NCBI GenBank assembly: GCA_001595945.1
Contig: LSSI01000025.1
Location: forward strand, 78,550 to 111,154
Source of the DNA: Thermoplasmatales archaeon SM1-50
Lineage (GTDB): Archaea > Thermoplasmatota > E2 > DHVEG-1
DNA: 32,605 nt
Reading direction: 5' to 3'
This document shows, one piece after another, positions 7,734 through 20,404 of the stretch (positions are counted from its first letter, which is position 1; every line of letters starts with the position of its first letter). Position numbers and translations under genes: made by a program. Below the pieces are notes generated by a model, which searched no databases, had not been told where the DNA came from, and worked only from the letters and a program-made list of their open reading frames with translations.

Positions 7734-9809
7734 ATGAATATTACGCATGTTCGAAAAAGAACTGGCGAAATTGTTCCATTTGATGCTGAGAAAATTACGA
7801 TCGCTATTCAGAAAGCGATGCATGCCTTGGATATAATCAACAGAAAAAAAACCGAAACTCTTACTAGGAGAATAGTGGAATTACTCCAATCAAAACAATC
7901 AACGTTTCACGGTGGTATCCCTACCATTGAGCAGATTCAGGATACCGTCGAAGAGGTCCTTGAGCAAAAAGAACAACGCATCTATAAAGCATACTCTCTA
8001 TATCGACGATCTCGGGGGATTGCCAGGGAAATAAAACAGTATTTCAAGATACGGGATGATCTGAAGCTTCAAGTCAACGCCCTCAAAGTCCTAGAGGAAC
8101 GATACCTCGTAAAAAATGAGGAAGGGAAGATTATTGAAACTCCAACACAGCTCTTCCGAAGGGTCGCACATGCGATCGCAAAGCAAGATAGTTTATACGG
8201 AAAAGATCCAACAAAAACAGAGGAAAAATTTTACTCAGCGATGCGGAATCTAGAGTTTCTACCAAACTCGCCAACACTTATGAATGCCGGAACAAAACTT
8301 GGTCAACTGTCTGCTTGTTTTGTCCTTCCTATTGAAGATAGCCTTGAGGGTATTTTTACAACACTTAAGAACATGGCTTTAATTCAGCAATCAGGTGGAG
8401 GAACTGGGTTTAGTTTTAGTCGTTTACGAGAGAAAGGTGCGATTGTGAAAAGCACAAAAGGCGTTGCAAGTGGTCCAATCTCATTTATGAGAATTTTTGA
8501 CAGTACAACCGATGTGATTAAACAGGGAGGGAAACGCCGTGGGGCCAATATCGGTATTCTCCATTGCACCCATCCTGATCTCCCGGAGTTCGTAACCGCA
8601 AAAACGGGCAAACGACTATCAAACTTCAACATCTCTGTTGCAGTAACCGATACATTCATGAAAAAGGTGTTAAAAAAAGGCACGGTTGTGTTACGCAGCC
8701 CAAAGACTGATAAGATTGTTCAGAAGATCAATGCTGCAGACCTATTTGAGATGATTGTGCACAACGCCTGGGAGACCGGTGACCCGGGATTATTGTTCGT
8801 CGATGAGATTAACAGAAAACATCCACTCAAAGATCTTGGTCTTATCGAGGCGACTAACCCCTGTGGTGAAGTCCCATTGTTGTCCTATGAATCGTGTAAT
8901 CTTGGCAGCATTAATCTTGCTAAAATGGTACATAATAGAAAACTTAATTGGAAGAAGCTACGAGAGATAACACAACTTGCCGTCCATTTCTTAGATAATG
9001 TGATCGATGCAAATGTGTATCCTTTGAAAGAGACAGAAACTATTACAAAAGCAAACAGAAAGATCGGTATTGGTGTGATGGGATTTGCTGATATGCTGTT
9101 CATGCTTAGGATTCCGTATGACAGCAAACAAGGGTTGCAACTTGGCGAACGGCTCATCAACTTCATTGCAAAAGAAGCACGAGAAAAATCAGTGGAACTT
9201 GGAAAAGAACGAGGGTCGTTTACGAATTTTAATCATAGCACCTTGACAAAGACTTATCCTGCTATGCGCAACGCGACCTGTGTAACAATCGCGCCAACTG
9301 GGACCATTAGCATCATAGCGGGATGTTCCTCAGGCATTGAACCAGTATTTGCATTAGCGTTCCTCCGACGAGTTATGGAAGGAAAACAATTACCCGAGAT
9401 AAACGAGACATTCAAACGGGAATTGATACAACGTGACCTCTATTCAGAAGAATTGATTCGTCTGATTTCAAAAACCGGAACTATCAGGCGTCTAAGATTG
9501 CCTGTTGATCTAAAAAAAATCTTTGTGACCTCCTTTGATATACCACCAGAGGTTCATGTCCGAATGCAAGCGACATTCCAACAACATGTGGATAATGCAG
9601 TGAGTAAAACCGTTAATCTACCTAAATACAGCACCCAAAAAGATGTGAAGAATATCTATCTGCTCGCATGGAGGTTAAAATGCAAAGGAATAACGATTTA
9701 CCGCTATGGGAGTAAGCCTGAGCAGGTCCTATACCTTGGCACAGGAAAATCAATCGTGGTGACAACTGATTACGCAGGTGGATGCCCTACTGGGTTATGC
9801 CCGCTGTAA
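7734..9809 (+). CDS. nrdJ: Class II (adenosylcobalamin-dependent) ribonucleoside-diphosphate reductase with N-terminal ATP cone
   Basis: MNITHVRKRTGEIVPFDAEKITIAIQKAM ATP cone; FLPNSPTLMNAG, SACFVLPIEDS, NPCGEVPLLSYESCNLGSINL, PTGTISIIAGCSSGIEP; C-terminal GCPTGLCPL Cys pair. Start moved to the internal Met. Confidence 0.93.
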   Translation: MNITHVRKRTGEIVPFDAEKITIAIQKAMHALDIINRKKTETLTRRIVELLQSKQSTFHGGIPTIEQIQDTVEEVLEQKEQRIYKAYSLYRRSRGIAREIKQYFKIRDDLKLQVNALKVLEERYLVKNEEGKIIETPTQLFRRVAHAIAKQDSLYGKDPTKTEEKFYSAMRNLEFLPNSPTLMNAGTKLGQLSACFVLPIEDSLEGIFTTLKNMALIQQSGGGTGFSFSRLREKGAIVKSTKGVASGPISFMRIFDSTTDVIKQGGKRRGANIGILHCTHPDLPEFVTAKTGKRLSNFNISVAVTDTFMKKVLKKGTVVLRSPKTDKIVQKINAADLFEMIVHNAWETGDPGLLFVDEINRKHPLKDLGLIEATNPCGEVPLLSYESCNLGSINLAKMVHNRKLNWKKLREITQLAVHFLDNVIDANVYPLKETETITKANRKIGIGVMGFADMLFMLRIPYDSKQGLQLGERLINFIAKEAREKSVELGKERGSFTNFNHSTLTKTYPAMRNATCVTIAPTGTISIIAGCSSGIEPVFALAFLRRVMEGKQLPEINETFKRELIQRDLYSEELIRLISKTGTIRRLRLPVDLKKIFVTSFDIPPEVHVRMQATFQQHVDNAVSKTVNLPKYSTQKDVKNIYLLAWRLKCKGITIYRYGSKPEQVLYLGTGKSIVVTTDYAGGCPTGLCPL

Positions 9810-9941
9810 TGACGATAAAACAAAAATATTTAAGTACCATCGCGTGATAAGAATGTCTATCCTGCGGATGAAAGTGATGCACATCACTCCTGAATAGTGT
9901 GTTCTTTTTGTTTGTTGGATAAATACTTGGATGGAGAAATC

Positions 9942-10385
9942 ATGAAGACCATTAAAGAAGGAGATACGGTTCAGGTTGTATGTGAGGCAAAATTAGAAAA
10001 TGGCGAACTTTGTTATAAGACTGATGCGGAAAGTCCTCTTCAGTTAGTCATTGGAGAGGGGAAATTCTTTCCCGTCGTTGAGAAAGCGTTAGAGCAGATG
10101 GCTGAGGGGCAATCAAAGACGATCACTTTGGAAGCCGAGGATGCATTTGGTCCTCATATTGACGATCTTGTGATACAGGTGCCAAAATCAGTATTTAAAT
10201 CTGAGGTAACTTTGGAGGTTGGCTCTCGTATTAAGATTGATGCGCCCACGGGAAAATCATTTGTCGGTACCATAATTGCCATGGATGAGCAGACCTTTAC
10301 ATTGGATCTCAATCATCTCTTGGCAGGGAAACGACTTATCGTAAAAATCGATGTTCTTACAATAACAAACAAAGAAAATACTTAG
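9942..10385 (+). CDS. FKBP-type peptidyl-prolyl cis-trans isomerase (SlyD-like)
   Basis: MKTIKEGDTVQVVCEAKLENGE...QLVIGEGKFFPVVEKALEQMAEGQSKTITLEAEDAFGPHIDDLVIQVPKSVF...DLNHLLAGKRL. Confidence 0.93.
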   Translation: MKTIKEGDTVQVVCEAKLENGELCYKTDAESPLQLVIGEGKFFPVVEKALEQMAEGQSKTITLEAEDAFGPHIDDLVIQVPKSVFKSEVTLEVGSRIKIDAPTGKSFVGTIIAMDEQTFTLDLNHLLAGKRLIVKIDVLTITNKENT

Positions 10386-10387
10386 TT

Positions 10388-10430
10388 AATGTCTCCCTTT
10401 TATTTTTTTATATTTTTTCTGAATTTTTCG
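10388..10430 (+). terminator. T-rich stretch, likely archaeal poly-U terminator after the FKBP gene
   Basis: tgtctcccttttatttttttatattttttctgaatttttcg directly after the stop codon. Confidence 0.45.
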
Positions 10431-10444
10431 TTTTAAAACATGAT

Positions 10445-10458
10445 AAAGATTTAAATAT
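10445..10458 (+). promoter_or_regulatory. TATA-like element upstream of asnA
   Basis: gatttaaatatctc about 30-45 nt upstream of the start codon. Confidence 0.4.
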
Positions 10459-10487
10459 CTCTTTAGATTTGCCTGGAAGAAGGATAG

Positions 10488-11624
10488 ATGACTATGATGA
10501 CAAATAAAAAAGCGGATCTTGCTGGTCCTGGAATTGGTACTTATAATGAAGTTGAAAAAGTGCTTCCGAAAAGCTATAAATCGTTATTAACACCAAAGGA
10601 AACCCAAAAGGCGATTTTTACTGCAAAGCACTATATTGAAGAACATTTGAACAAAGAACTTAATCTCATAATGGTAACTGTTCCTCTTATCGTTGATAAA
10701 GAAAGTGGCGTAAATGATTACCTTGATAGAGACGGCTCACGCACGCCGGTTGAATTCCCTTGTGGATTAGGTATACAACCACGTATTCAAGGTCAGATTA
10801 TTCAAGCAGCTACGAAATGGAAACGTATGGCCCTTAAGGAATTTGATATGAATGTTGGTGAGGGTCTAAACACAGACATGCGAGCAGTTCGGAAAGACTA
10901 TTTCCTTGACCATGACCATAGCTCTTATGTAGATCAATGGGACTGGGAGAAGGTCATCTCGAAAGATCAAAGAAACCTTCATTACCTCAAAGATACTGTG
11001 AAAAAAATCTGGAAGGTCTTCAAAGGTGCAGAACATCTTGTCCTTGATCAGTTTCCACAACTCGAGTCAAAAACAATTCCAAATCTTCCAGACCAACTTG
11101 AATTCTTCCACGCCGAAGATATTCTTGACATGTACCCCGATTTACCAAGAAAACAACGCGAAACGGCAATTCTTCAAGATCATCCTGCGATCTTCATTAT
11201 CGGTATCGGTTCAATTTTAAAAGACGGTTACCCTCATGAGATGCGTGCTGCCGATTATGATGATTGGATTACTGATACTTCTAATGAATCGGGGAAAAAG
11301 ACTCAGGGATTGAATGGAGATATCTTAGTTTGGAACCCTGTGACACAACGCCGTCACGAACTGTCTTCCATGGGAATTCGTGTCACTGCAGACACATTAA
11401 AAAAACAACTTGAACTTTCAGGTCAAAATGACTTCCTTACTCGTCCATATCATCAAGCAATTCTTAACAATAAAATTCCATTAAGTATTGGGGGTGGAAT
11501 AGGGCAGTCTCGAACATATATGTACCTTTTGAAAAAAGCTCATCTCGGTGAAGTTAGTGTGACGGTCTGGCCAAAACAACTCAGAGAAATCTGCGAGAAG
11601 AAAAACATATACGTTCTTAACTAA
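10488..11624 (+). CDS. asnA: Aspartate--ammonia ligase (AsnA)
   Basis: ORF 378 aa; NVGEGLNTDMRAVRKDY, HSSYVDQWDWEKVI, HEMRAADYDDWI, LNGDILVWNPV, ELSSMGIRVTADTLKKQL, IGGGIGQSRTYM. Confidence 0.96.
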   Translation: MTMMTNKKADLAGPGIGTYNEVEKVLPKSYKSLLTPKETQKAIFTAKHYIEEHLNKELNLIMVTVPLIVDKESGVNDYLDRDGSRTPVEFPCGLGIQPRIQGQIIQAATKWKRMALKEFDMNVGEGLNTDMRAVRKDYFLDHDHSSYVDQWDWEKVISKDQRNLHYLKDTVKKIWKVFKGAEHLVLDQFPQLESKTIPNLPDQLEFFHAEDILDMYPDLPRKQRETAILQDHPAIFIIGIGSILKDGYPHEMRAADYDDWITDTSNESGKKTQGLNGDILVWNPVTQRRHELSSMGIRVTADTLKKQLELSGQNDFLTRPYHQAILNNKIPLSIGGGIGQSRTYMYLLKKAHLGEVSVTVWPKQLREICEKKNIYVLN

Positions 11625-11714
11625 AAAACCTTCTCAACGTATTTTTTTTCAAATCGCTGTAATAATTGAAGAGCTTATTTCCTGTTTAATCCTAATAAAA
11701 AAAAGAGAGGGGTA

Positions 11715-12971
11715 TTATTTAACCCCGATTACGAAGAACAGTAAGACAAATCCTGTTTTGGTTGTCGCAGCGCCATTAACGGTTACGGTGATCGTTGTCT
11801 TCCCAAACCCAAGGACCGAATGTTTCTTTTCAGATTCGGAACCAGCTGGGATCTGGAGGATAGTCCCTTCTGCGTAATCTCCTTTAAAGAGGAATCCTCC
11901 TTCAAGGGCGATGCTCCATTCGACGCCTGTAATTTCTGAGGTTCCTGTGTTTTTGATGGTTACTGTGATTCCTAATCCTCCTTTTACGGTGACTTCGATT
12001 GGGTATTGGATTGTGAACTCTTCTGATTTTTCGTCTTCAACATTTCCTGCGATATCGACCGAGTAGAAAGCTACGGTGTGATTTCCGTTTCCTGTGACCA
12101 TGAATGGTGCTGTGTAGGTGTTCCATGTCCCATCATCAATCTTGTACATGGTGTAGTTCACACCAGAGCCAGAGTCAGTTGCAGATAACGTTACTTTTAC
12201 ATCGGATACGTAGACTCCACCGCTTTCATTTCCTTCAAGAGTTGCAGTTGTAACTGGTGGTATAGTGTCTCCGCCCCCGCCACCTGTGACTTCAAAATCA
12301 TCAATAAACAGCATCCAGGAGTCTACCGATATATCGTTTATTCCGATGTATATGCTTTGACCAGCATAGCTAGAAATATCAAATGTGTATAGCGTCCAGG
12401 TTAGTGGTGGCTGGATATAAGATCCAGGTGATATTTTCGTGAAGCTTGATGGGTTGGTATCGGTGGTTGAGACACTGACAGTGAACCTTTCAAAATTATA
12501 TTGGTCGCTAAATGAACGTGCCCAGAAACTGACGTTATCATAATCACCAGTGAGCTGCGGAGTAATCAACCAATCGTCACTGATATATCCAACATTGTCT
12601 TCGTTAATTCCCATAACCATTTTGCTGCCTGAATGAGGCTGCCATTCTGTGCCTGATTGCGGTGGTGTGGTTGTTGAAGGATTAAAAATGATAAACGCAT
12701 AGGCTGACCATTGATTTGGCCATGAAACGGCACTATGACCAAATGTCGGACTACCATCAACATCAATACAGGTCCATGGTGGGAAGTTGGTGAGCCAATC
12801 AGTATAGTTTTCAAACCCATCTTGAAAGATAATGTCTCTATTTGTCGTTCCTGGATTTAACGAAACGACACTATCAGTTCTTGTCTTTGTTGGTATCGCC
12901 GATACAGGAAGACACATTGCTAAGGCGATAACTATGACTAAAGCTGCCTTTAGTATTGATTTTTTCAACAT
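11715..12971 (-). CDS. Secreted protein with cleaved-adhesin-like domain, OmpL47-like Ig repeat and a C-terminal uncharacterised domain
   Basis: Signal peptide MLKKSILKAALVIVIALAMCLPVSA; FQDGFENYTDWLTNFPPWTCIDVDGSPTFGHSAV...GGGGGDTIPPVTTATLEG...YYSVDIAGNVE-type repeat; C-terminal GGLGITVTIKNTG...GFVLLFFVIGVK. Confidence 0.85.
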   Translation of the reverse strand: MLKKSILKAALVIVIALAMCLPVSAIPTKTRTDSVVSLNPGTTNRDIIFQDGFENYTDWLTNFPPWTCIDVDGSPTFGHSAVSWPNQWSAYAFIIFNPSTTTPPQSGTEWQPHSGSKMVMGINEDNVGYISDDWLITPQLTGDYDNVSFWARSFSDQYNFERFTVSVSTTDTNPSSFTKISPGSYIQPPLTWTLYTFDISSYAGQSIYIGINDISVDSWMLFIDDFEVTGGGGGDTIPPVTTATLEGNESGGVYVSDVKVTLSATDSGSGVNYTMYKIDDGTWNTYTAPFMVTGNGNHTVAFYSVDIAGNVEDEKSEEFTIQYPIEVTVKGGLGITVTIKNTGTSEITGVEWSIALEGGFLFKGDYAEGTILQIPAGSESEKKHSVLGFGKTTITVTVNGAATTKTGFVLLFFVIGVK

Positions 12972-13144
12972 TTTTTTGCCTCCACTTTAAATTTTATCAA
13001 TTCTTTAAATAGAACGTATACTATATATTTTTTTCGGTCAGATTATTATACAAAGAAGAAGATTAATATATGTATTTTATTCTTATTTTTTCTAATTTTT
13101 GCAAGTGTTCCATGCTCGATAGATCTTGGTATTAAAATCTACTT

Positions 13145-14860
13145 CTACAGGTATCTAAGACCTGGGTAATCAGGCGCATAACAAATGACTTTGAAAACTT
13201 GATTTGCTATAGGGTTAGGAATCATATTTTGGTACATCCAGACCGTCTTTTTTTCTTCCGTCACTTCAAAAAAATGACCATGATCCCCATCGCAGATTAG
13301 TGTGTTTCCATTTAGCAGACGCTGAGCACTTGATAGATATCCTGCAAAAAAATCAAACGGATTTGTGGCACTATAGCTCCATGCTAGTTCTTCTGGCCCA
13401 TACGCTGTATCAGGTTCTAGATAGTAATGTCCGGTTTTATCAACAGGAGGAATAAACTCATCCACGGACGAGTATTGCCCTTCAGGTCGCCCTTGGCCAT
13501 TATTAAAGACAAGGATATTACCTTCACCAGGACATCCTGGTTTTATCCACGAAGCATCATGCTGGGCGAATAATTTTCTATCATTGGATGTCCCTCGTCG
13601 ATACGCTGCAGGATTTCCCCAACGGTAAAGAAGATCCCCGCCTTTCCCACTGTTCCCACCGTAATGACCCGTGGCTTCCTCTGTTGTAGTGCTATGATCA
13701 ATGACCCATATTTCATGAAAATTTTTAACGCTAATAAGTATCTGATCGAACTCCTCGCTATAATCAATTGAATTGACATGATTCCAATCTGCACGTTGTT
13801 TGCCTACTTCACTATCATAATTAATGTCGATTAACTCGGGATGTTCCTCTACAATCCCGTAATTCTGTTTCGTCGGATCGAAATCTTGTATGAGGTGATC
13901 CCAGACATGCCATTCCCAGACGATGATTCCTTGGAAAGGGCCTGTACGTTGAACCTCAATTATATGATCAGGCCATAATTCTCCAGTGGGTAAAGAATTA
14001 GGATCCCGACCTGCAACGATTGCTTCATCAGCTGTTTTATATTCCCACGCGATCATAAGGATATTGTCGTTTGGCAAAGTTGTAAAATCGTGATGCAGGC
14101 AATGCTGATTATTTGAATAGTTATACTGCCAACGTTTTGTTCCATTCCAGTCAAAAAGCTCTATTCCTCCGGTCATCCCTCCTGCGATAAACACCGGATT
14201 ATTGAATAACAGGATGGTGCGGAGAAGATCCCCATTTTTTAAGAGTGATAGTCCAAGACCCTGAAGATACTTGCTTTCCCATGTATGAACAATGTTGCCT
14301 TGTTTGTCCATCAATAAGGTTTTTTTAGAATACTCAGGAGAAAACAGGGTGTAACCGTTAAACGCCTCCCCTGTGAAATAGGTAGTGATGATTTTTGTAA
14401 AGGGACCAAGCACCATAGTGACGATTCGTAGTTCTTTTTGAAGACATTCAGAGAAGTTAACAATTATGATGATCCCGGTTAATGGAAAAATTTTTCCAAG
14501 ACTAATACCAATAAGTTTGATATGGATGTCTGTGGATTCGTTTATCGCAAGGCTTGGTATCAGAAGAGTGCTTGTTTTTAATCGAACCAAGTAACCATTA
14601 GTCATACCGATTGACACCGAGATATTGTTCAAAGGGACATTTCCATTGTTTATCATTACAGCTGTTAATCCAAGACCACCGACAATATGTTCTATCGAAA
14701 GATTCGTGATATTTCCAGAAAAACCATCTGGTCTACTCAACTGTTTTGAAGGGAGAATGTCAAAGGCTTGAATCTGAGGAGCGAATCTTGGTGCAAGAAA
14801 AAGGATAATCATACAACCTACTACGAAGGAACTAATACTTTTTTTCACTAGGGAACTCAT
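13145..14860 (-). CDS. Secreted arylsulfotransferase (ASST)-like beta-propeller protein with an N-terminal Ig-like domain
   Basis: ORF 571 aa; hydrophobic N-terminus; GYTLFSPEYSKKTLLMDKQGNIVHTWESKYLQGLGLSLLKNGDLLRT, HHDFTTLPNDNILMIAWE, DWNHVNSIDYSEEFDQILISVKNFHEIWVIDHST, QHDASWIKPG. Confidence 0.85.
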   Translation of the reverse strand: MSSLVKKSISSFVVGCMIILFLAPRFAPQIQAFDILPSKQLSRPDGFSGNITNLSIEHIVGGLGLTAVMINNGNVPLNNISVSIGMTNGYLVRLKTSTLLIPSLAINESTDIHIKLIGISLGKIFPLTGIIIIVNFSECLQKELRIVTMVLGPFTKIITTYFTGEAFNGYTLFSPEYSKKTLLMDKQGNIVHTWESKYLQGLGLSLLKNGDLLRTILLFNNPVFIAGGMTGGIELFDWNGTKRWQYNYSNNQHCLHHDFTTLPNDNILMIAWEYKTADEAIVAGRDPNSLPTGELWPDHIIEVQRTGPFQGIIVWEWHVWDHLIQDFDPTKQNYGIVEEHPELIDINYDSEVGKQRADWNHVNSIDYSEEFDQILISVKNFHEIWVIDHSTTTEEATGHYGGNSGKGGDLLYRWGNPAAYRRGTSNDRKLFAQHDASWIKPGCPGEGNILVFNNGQGRPEGQYSSVDEFIPPVDKTGHYYLEPDTAYGPEELAWSYSATNPFDFFAGYLSSAQRLLNGNTLICDGDHGHFFEVTEEKKTVWMYQNMIPNPIANQVFKVICYAPDYPGLRYL

Positions 14861-15005
14861 CAGATTACTATACGAACTGATATTATATAAATCTATTTTC
14901 TTCCTAGGATTTTTTGAAGTTTTTTTTAATTTATATTAAAATAATCGTTTTGAATGAGAATATCTCAGATGTCTCTGGTAATGTGTAAAAAATGAGAAGA
15001 AGTTT

Positions 15006-15164
15006 TTATTCTTTTTTTTCTTCTTTTTTTTCTTTAGTGACTCCTTCTTTTACTCCTTTTCCAAATGCCTTAAAAGCCCCCCATCCTTTTTTAACTCCTT
15101 TTCCAAGCACTTCCCCTGTTTTTTCAGCTGCTTCTTCAACACTTCCTTTTTTCTCGTCTTCCAT
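15006..15164 (-). CDS. 52-aa amphipathic Lys/Gly-rich small protein MEDEKKGSVEEAAEKTGEVLGKGVKKGWGAFKAFGKGVKEGVTKEKKEEKKE
   Basis: Own translation, below the track cutoff; ATG preceded by gaagga; internal repeat GKGVKKG/GKGVKEG. Confidence 0.6.
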   Translation of the reverse strand: MEDEKKGSVEEAAEKTGEVLGKGVKKGWGAFKAFGKGVKEGVTKEKKEEKKE

Positions 15165-15590
15165 AATTCCTTCACCTTTTTTTATTTTTATATGTTATAC
15201 ATATGATTTGGTTATCATTTTTTTTATTTCTGCGATAAATATTTTACCGATTGTTTCAAAATTTTTTATACCTCTGATAAGTAACATAATCAAATCGTAC
15301 TTTCTTTTTTAATCAAACCCTAGTTTCTATAATAAATTTTTAAGTAGTTTAATGCTTCGGTTCGAGTTCATACAAAAAACTGTTTATGACAATCACTAAA
15401 TTTACTCAAATGTCTGAGTGTTTCCATTTTAACAAATTTACAGTTCTCCTCTCCAAAAAAATCATACAAAAGTGGTAATCAGTTTTTATATAACTACTTA
15501 AGAGATTAAGAGATTAATGAAGTTTCCTCTAAAGGACTATATGGAGAAGGGAACCTTTTTAGCACCATTACGATTTCCTTATCGATCCTA

Positions 15591-16625
15591 ATGAAATACG
15601 CAGTTATCTATCATGAGGATTTTAACAAATATGATCTGGGAATAGCTCACCCACTTGTTGGCGATAAACCAAGAAATACCATGACGTATCTAAAAGAACA
15701 AAGTATACTATCCGAGTTTCAGATATTTACCCCAAAAAAAGCAACGGAAGCAGATATCCTCAAAGTGCATGATTCCGCCTACTTGAAACATGTAAAAAAA
15801 CTCAGTCAGACTGGCGGATGGTTATCAGGTGACACGCCAACACCAAAAGGGATTTTCGAAATTGCATGTTTAGCGACCGGTGGAAGTATACACGCAGGTG
15901 AAAAGCTTTTTGAAGGATTTCGCATCGCCGTTAATCCACTGGCCGGCTTTCACCATGCAAGCAAAGGGCATTCTTCCGGGTTTTGTTTCTTTAACGATAT
16001 TGCAATTACGATTGAATATTTAAGAGAGAAAGAAAAATTGAAGCGATTCATGATTATTGACCTCGATGTCCACCATGGAAACGGCACACAGGATATCTAT
16101 TATGATGATAAAACAGTCTTAAACCTATCGTTTCATCAAGATGGAAGGACCTTATATCCTGGAACTGGAAGCGTTGAAACCATAGGTCGGGAGGATGCTG
16201 CTGGGTACACCATTAACCTTCCTCTTCCCCCAGGAACAGGTGGTAAAAGCTATATAAAAGCTTTTCAAGAAATCGTACCACTAATCACCAGACTATACAA
16301 ACCAAACATCATCCTGTTTCAATCTGGTGTGGATACCCATCACTCAGATCCATTAGCTGACCTCAACCTTACATACCAGACCTATTATTATCTCGCAAAA
16401 CAAGTTGCAATACTCTCGCAAGAGACTTGTCAAAAACTCCTTGTCCTCCTTGGGGGTGGATACAATAGCATTGCGTGCGTCAAATCATATTATAACATTT
16501 TTTGTGGTCTTATCGGCAAACAAGACTTTCTTAAGGAAGCAGAAATCCCTGATACGAGCCCTGTAGCGGTTCACCACGTCGTCTCCCAGTTGAAACGTGC
16601 CCTTGGTGAATATTGGGAATTTTGA
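15591..16625 (+). CDS. Histone deacetylase / acetoin-utilization (AcuC-like) family protein
   Basis: ORF 344 aa; GFHHASKGHSSGFCFFNDIAI, MIIDLDVHHGNGTQDIYY, LSFHQDGRTLYPGTG, FQSGVDTHHSDPLADL, LLGGGYN: zinc and catalytic His motifs retained. Confidence 0.93.
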   Translation: MKYAVIYHEDFNKYDLGIAHPLVGDKPRNTMTYLKEQSILSEFQIFTPKKATEADILKVHDSAYLKHVKKLSQTGGWLSGDTPTPKGIFEIACLATGGSIHAGEKLFEGFRIAVNPLAGFHHASKGHSSGFCFFNDIAITIEYLREKEKLKRFMIIDLDVHHGNGTQDIYYDDKTVLNLSFHQDGRTLYPGTGSVETIGREDAAGYTINLPLPPGTGGKSYIKAFQEIVPLITRLYKPNIILFQSGVDTHHSDPLADLNLTYQTYYYLAKQVAILSQETCQKLLVLLGGGYNSIACVKSYYNIFCGLIGKQDFLKEAEIPDTSPVAVHHVVSQLKRALGEYWEF

Positions 16626-16690
16626 CCTGTTTTTACGAGTAACAAAACGTTTATCTAGAGACCCCGGATACCGATTAGTTAGTCTACGAA

Positions 16691-16699
16691 TACTTATAA
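16691..16699 (+). promoter_or_regulatory. TATA-like box for the PFOR gene
   Basis: acttataaa about 40-50 nt upstream of ATG 16739; a TSS ~25 nt downstream would exclude the 16709 start. Confidence 0.4.
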
Positions 16700-20290
<3,591 letters not shown>

Positions 20291-20404
20291 TGCTTTCCCT
20301 TTTTTTATTTTTTTAAATATATAAGAAGGGTCGATAAGATTATATAATCGATTCTGCTTTCGTGGCTTCGGCGCTCAATCGGTCCTTATCTGGAGGGACG
20401 CACA

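Noticed and set aside
8384-9166. Antisense and out-of-frame ORFs inside the RNR gene
   Set aside because: Shadow ORFs of a strongly conserved gene, no recognisable domain
14992-15312. 106-aa plus-strand ORF MRRSFYSFFSSFFSLV...
   Set aside because: Low-complexity F/S/P composition; it is the antisense of the better-supported 52-aa minus-strand ORF
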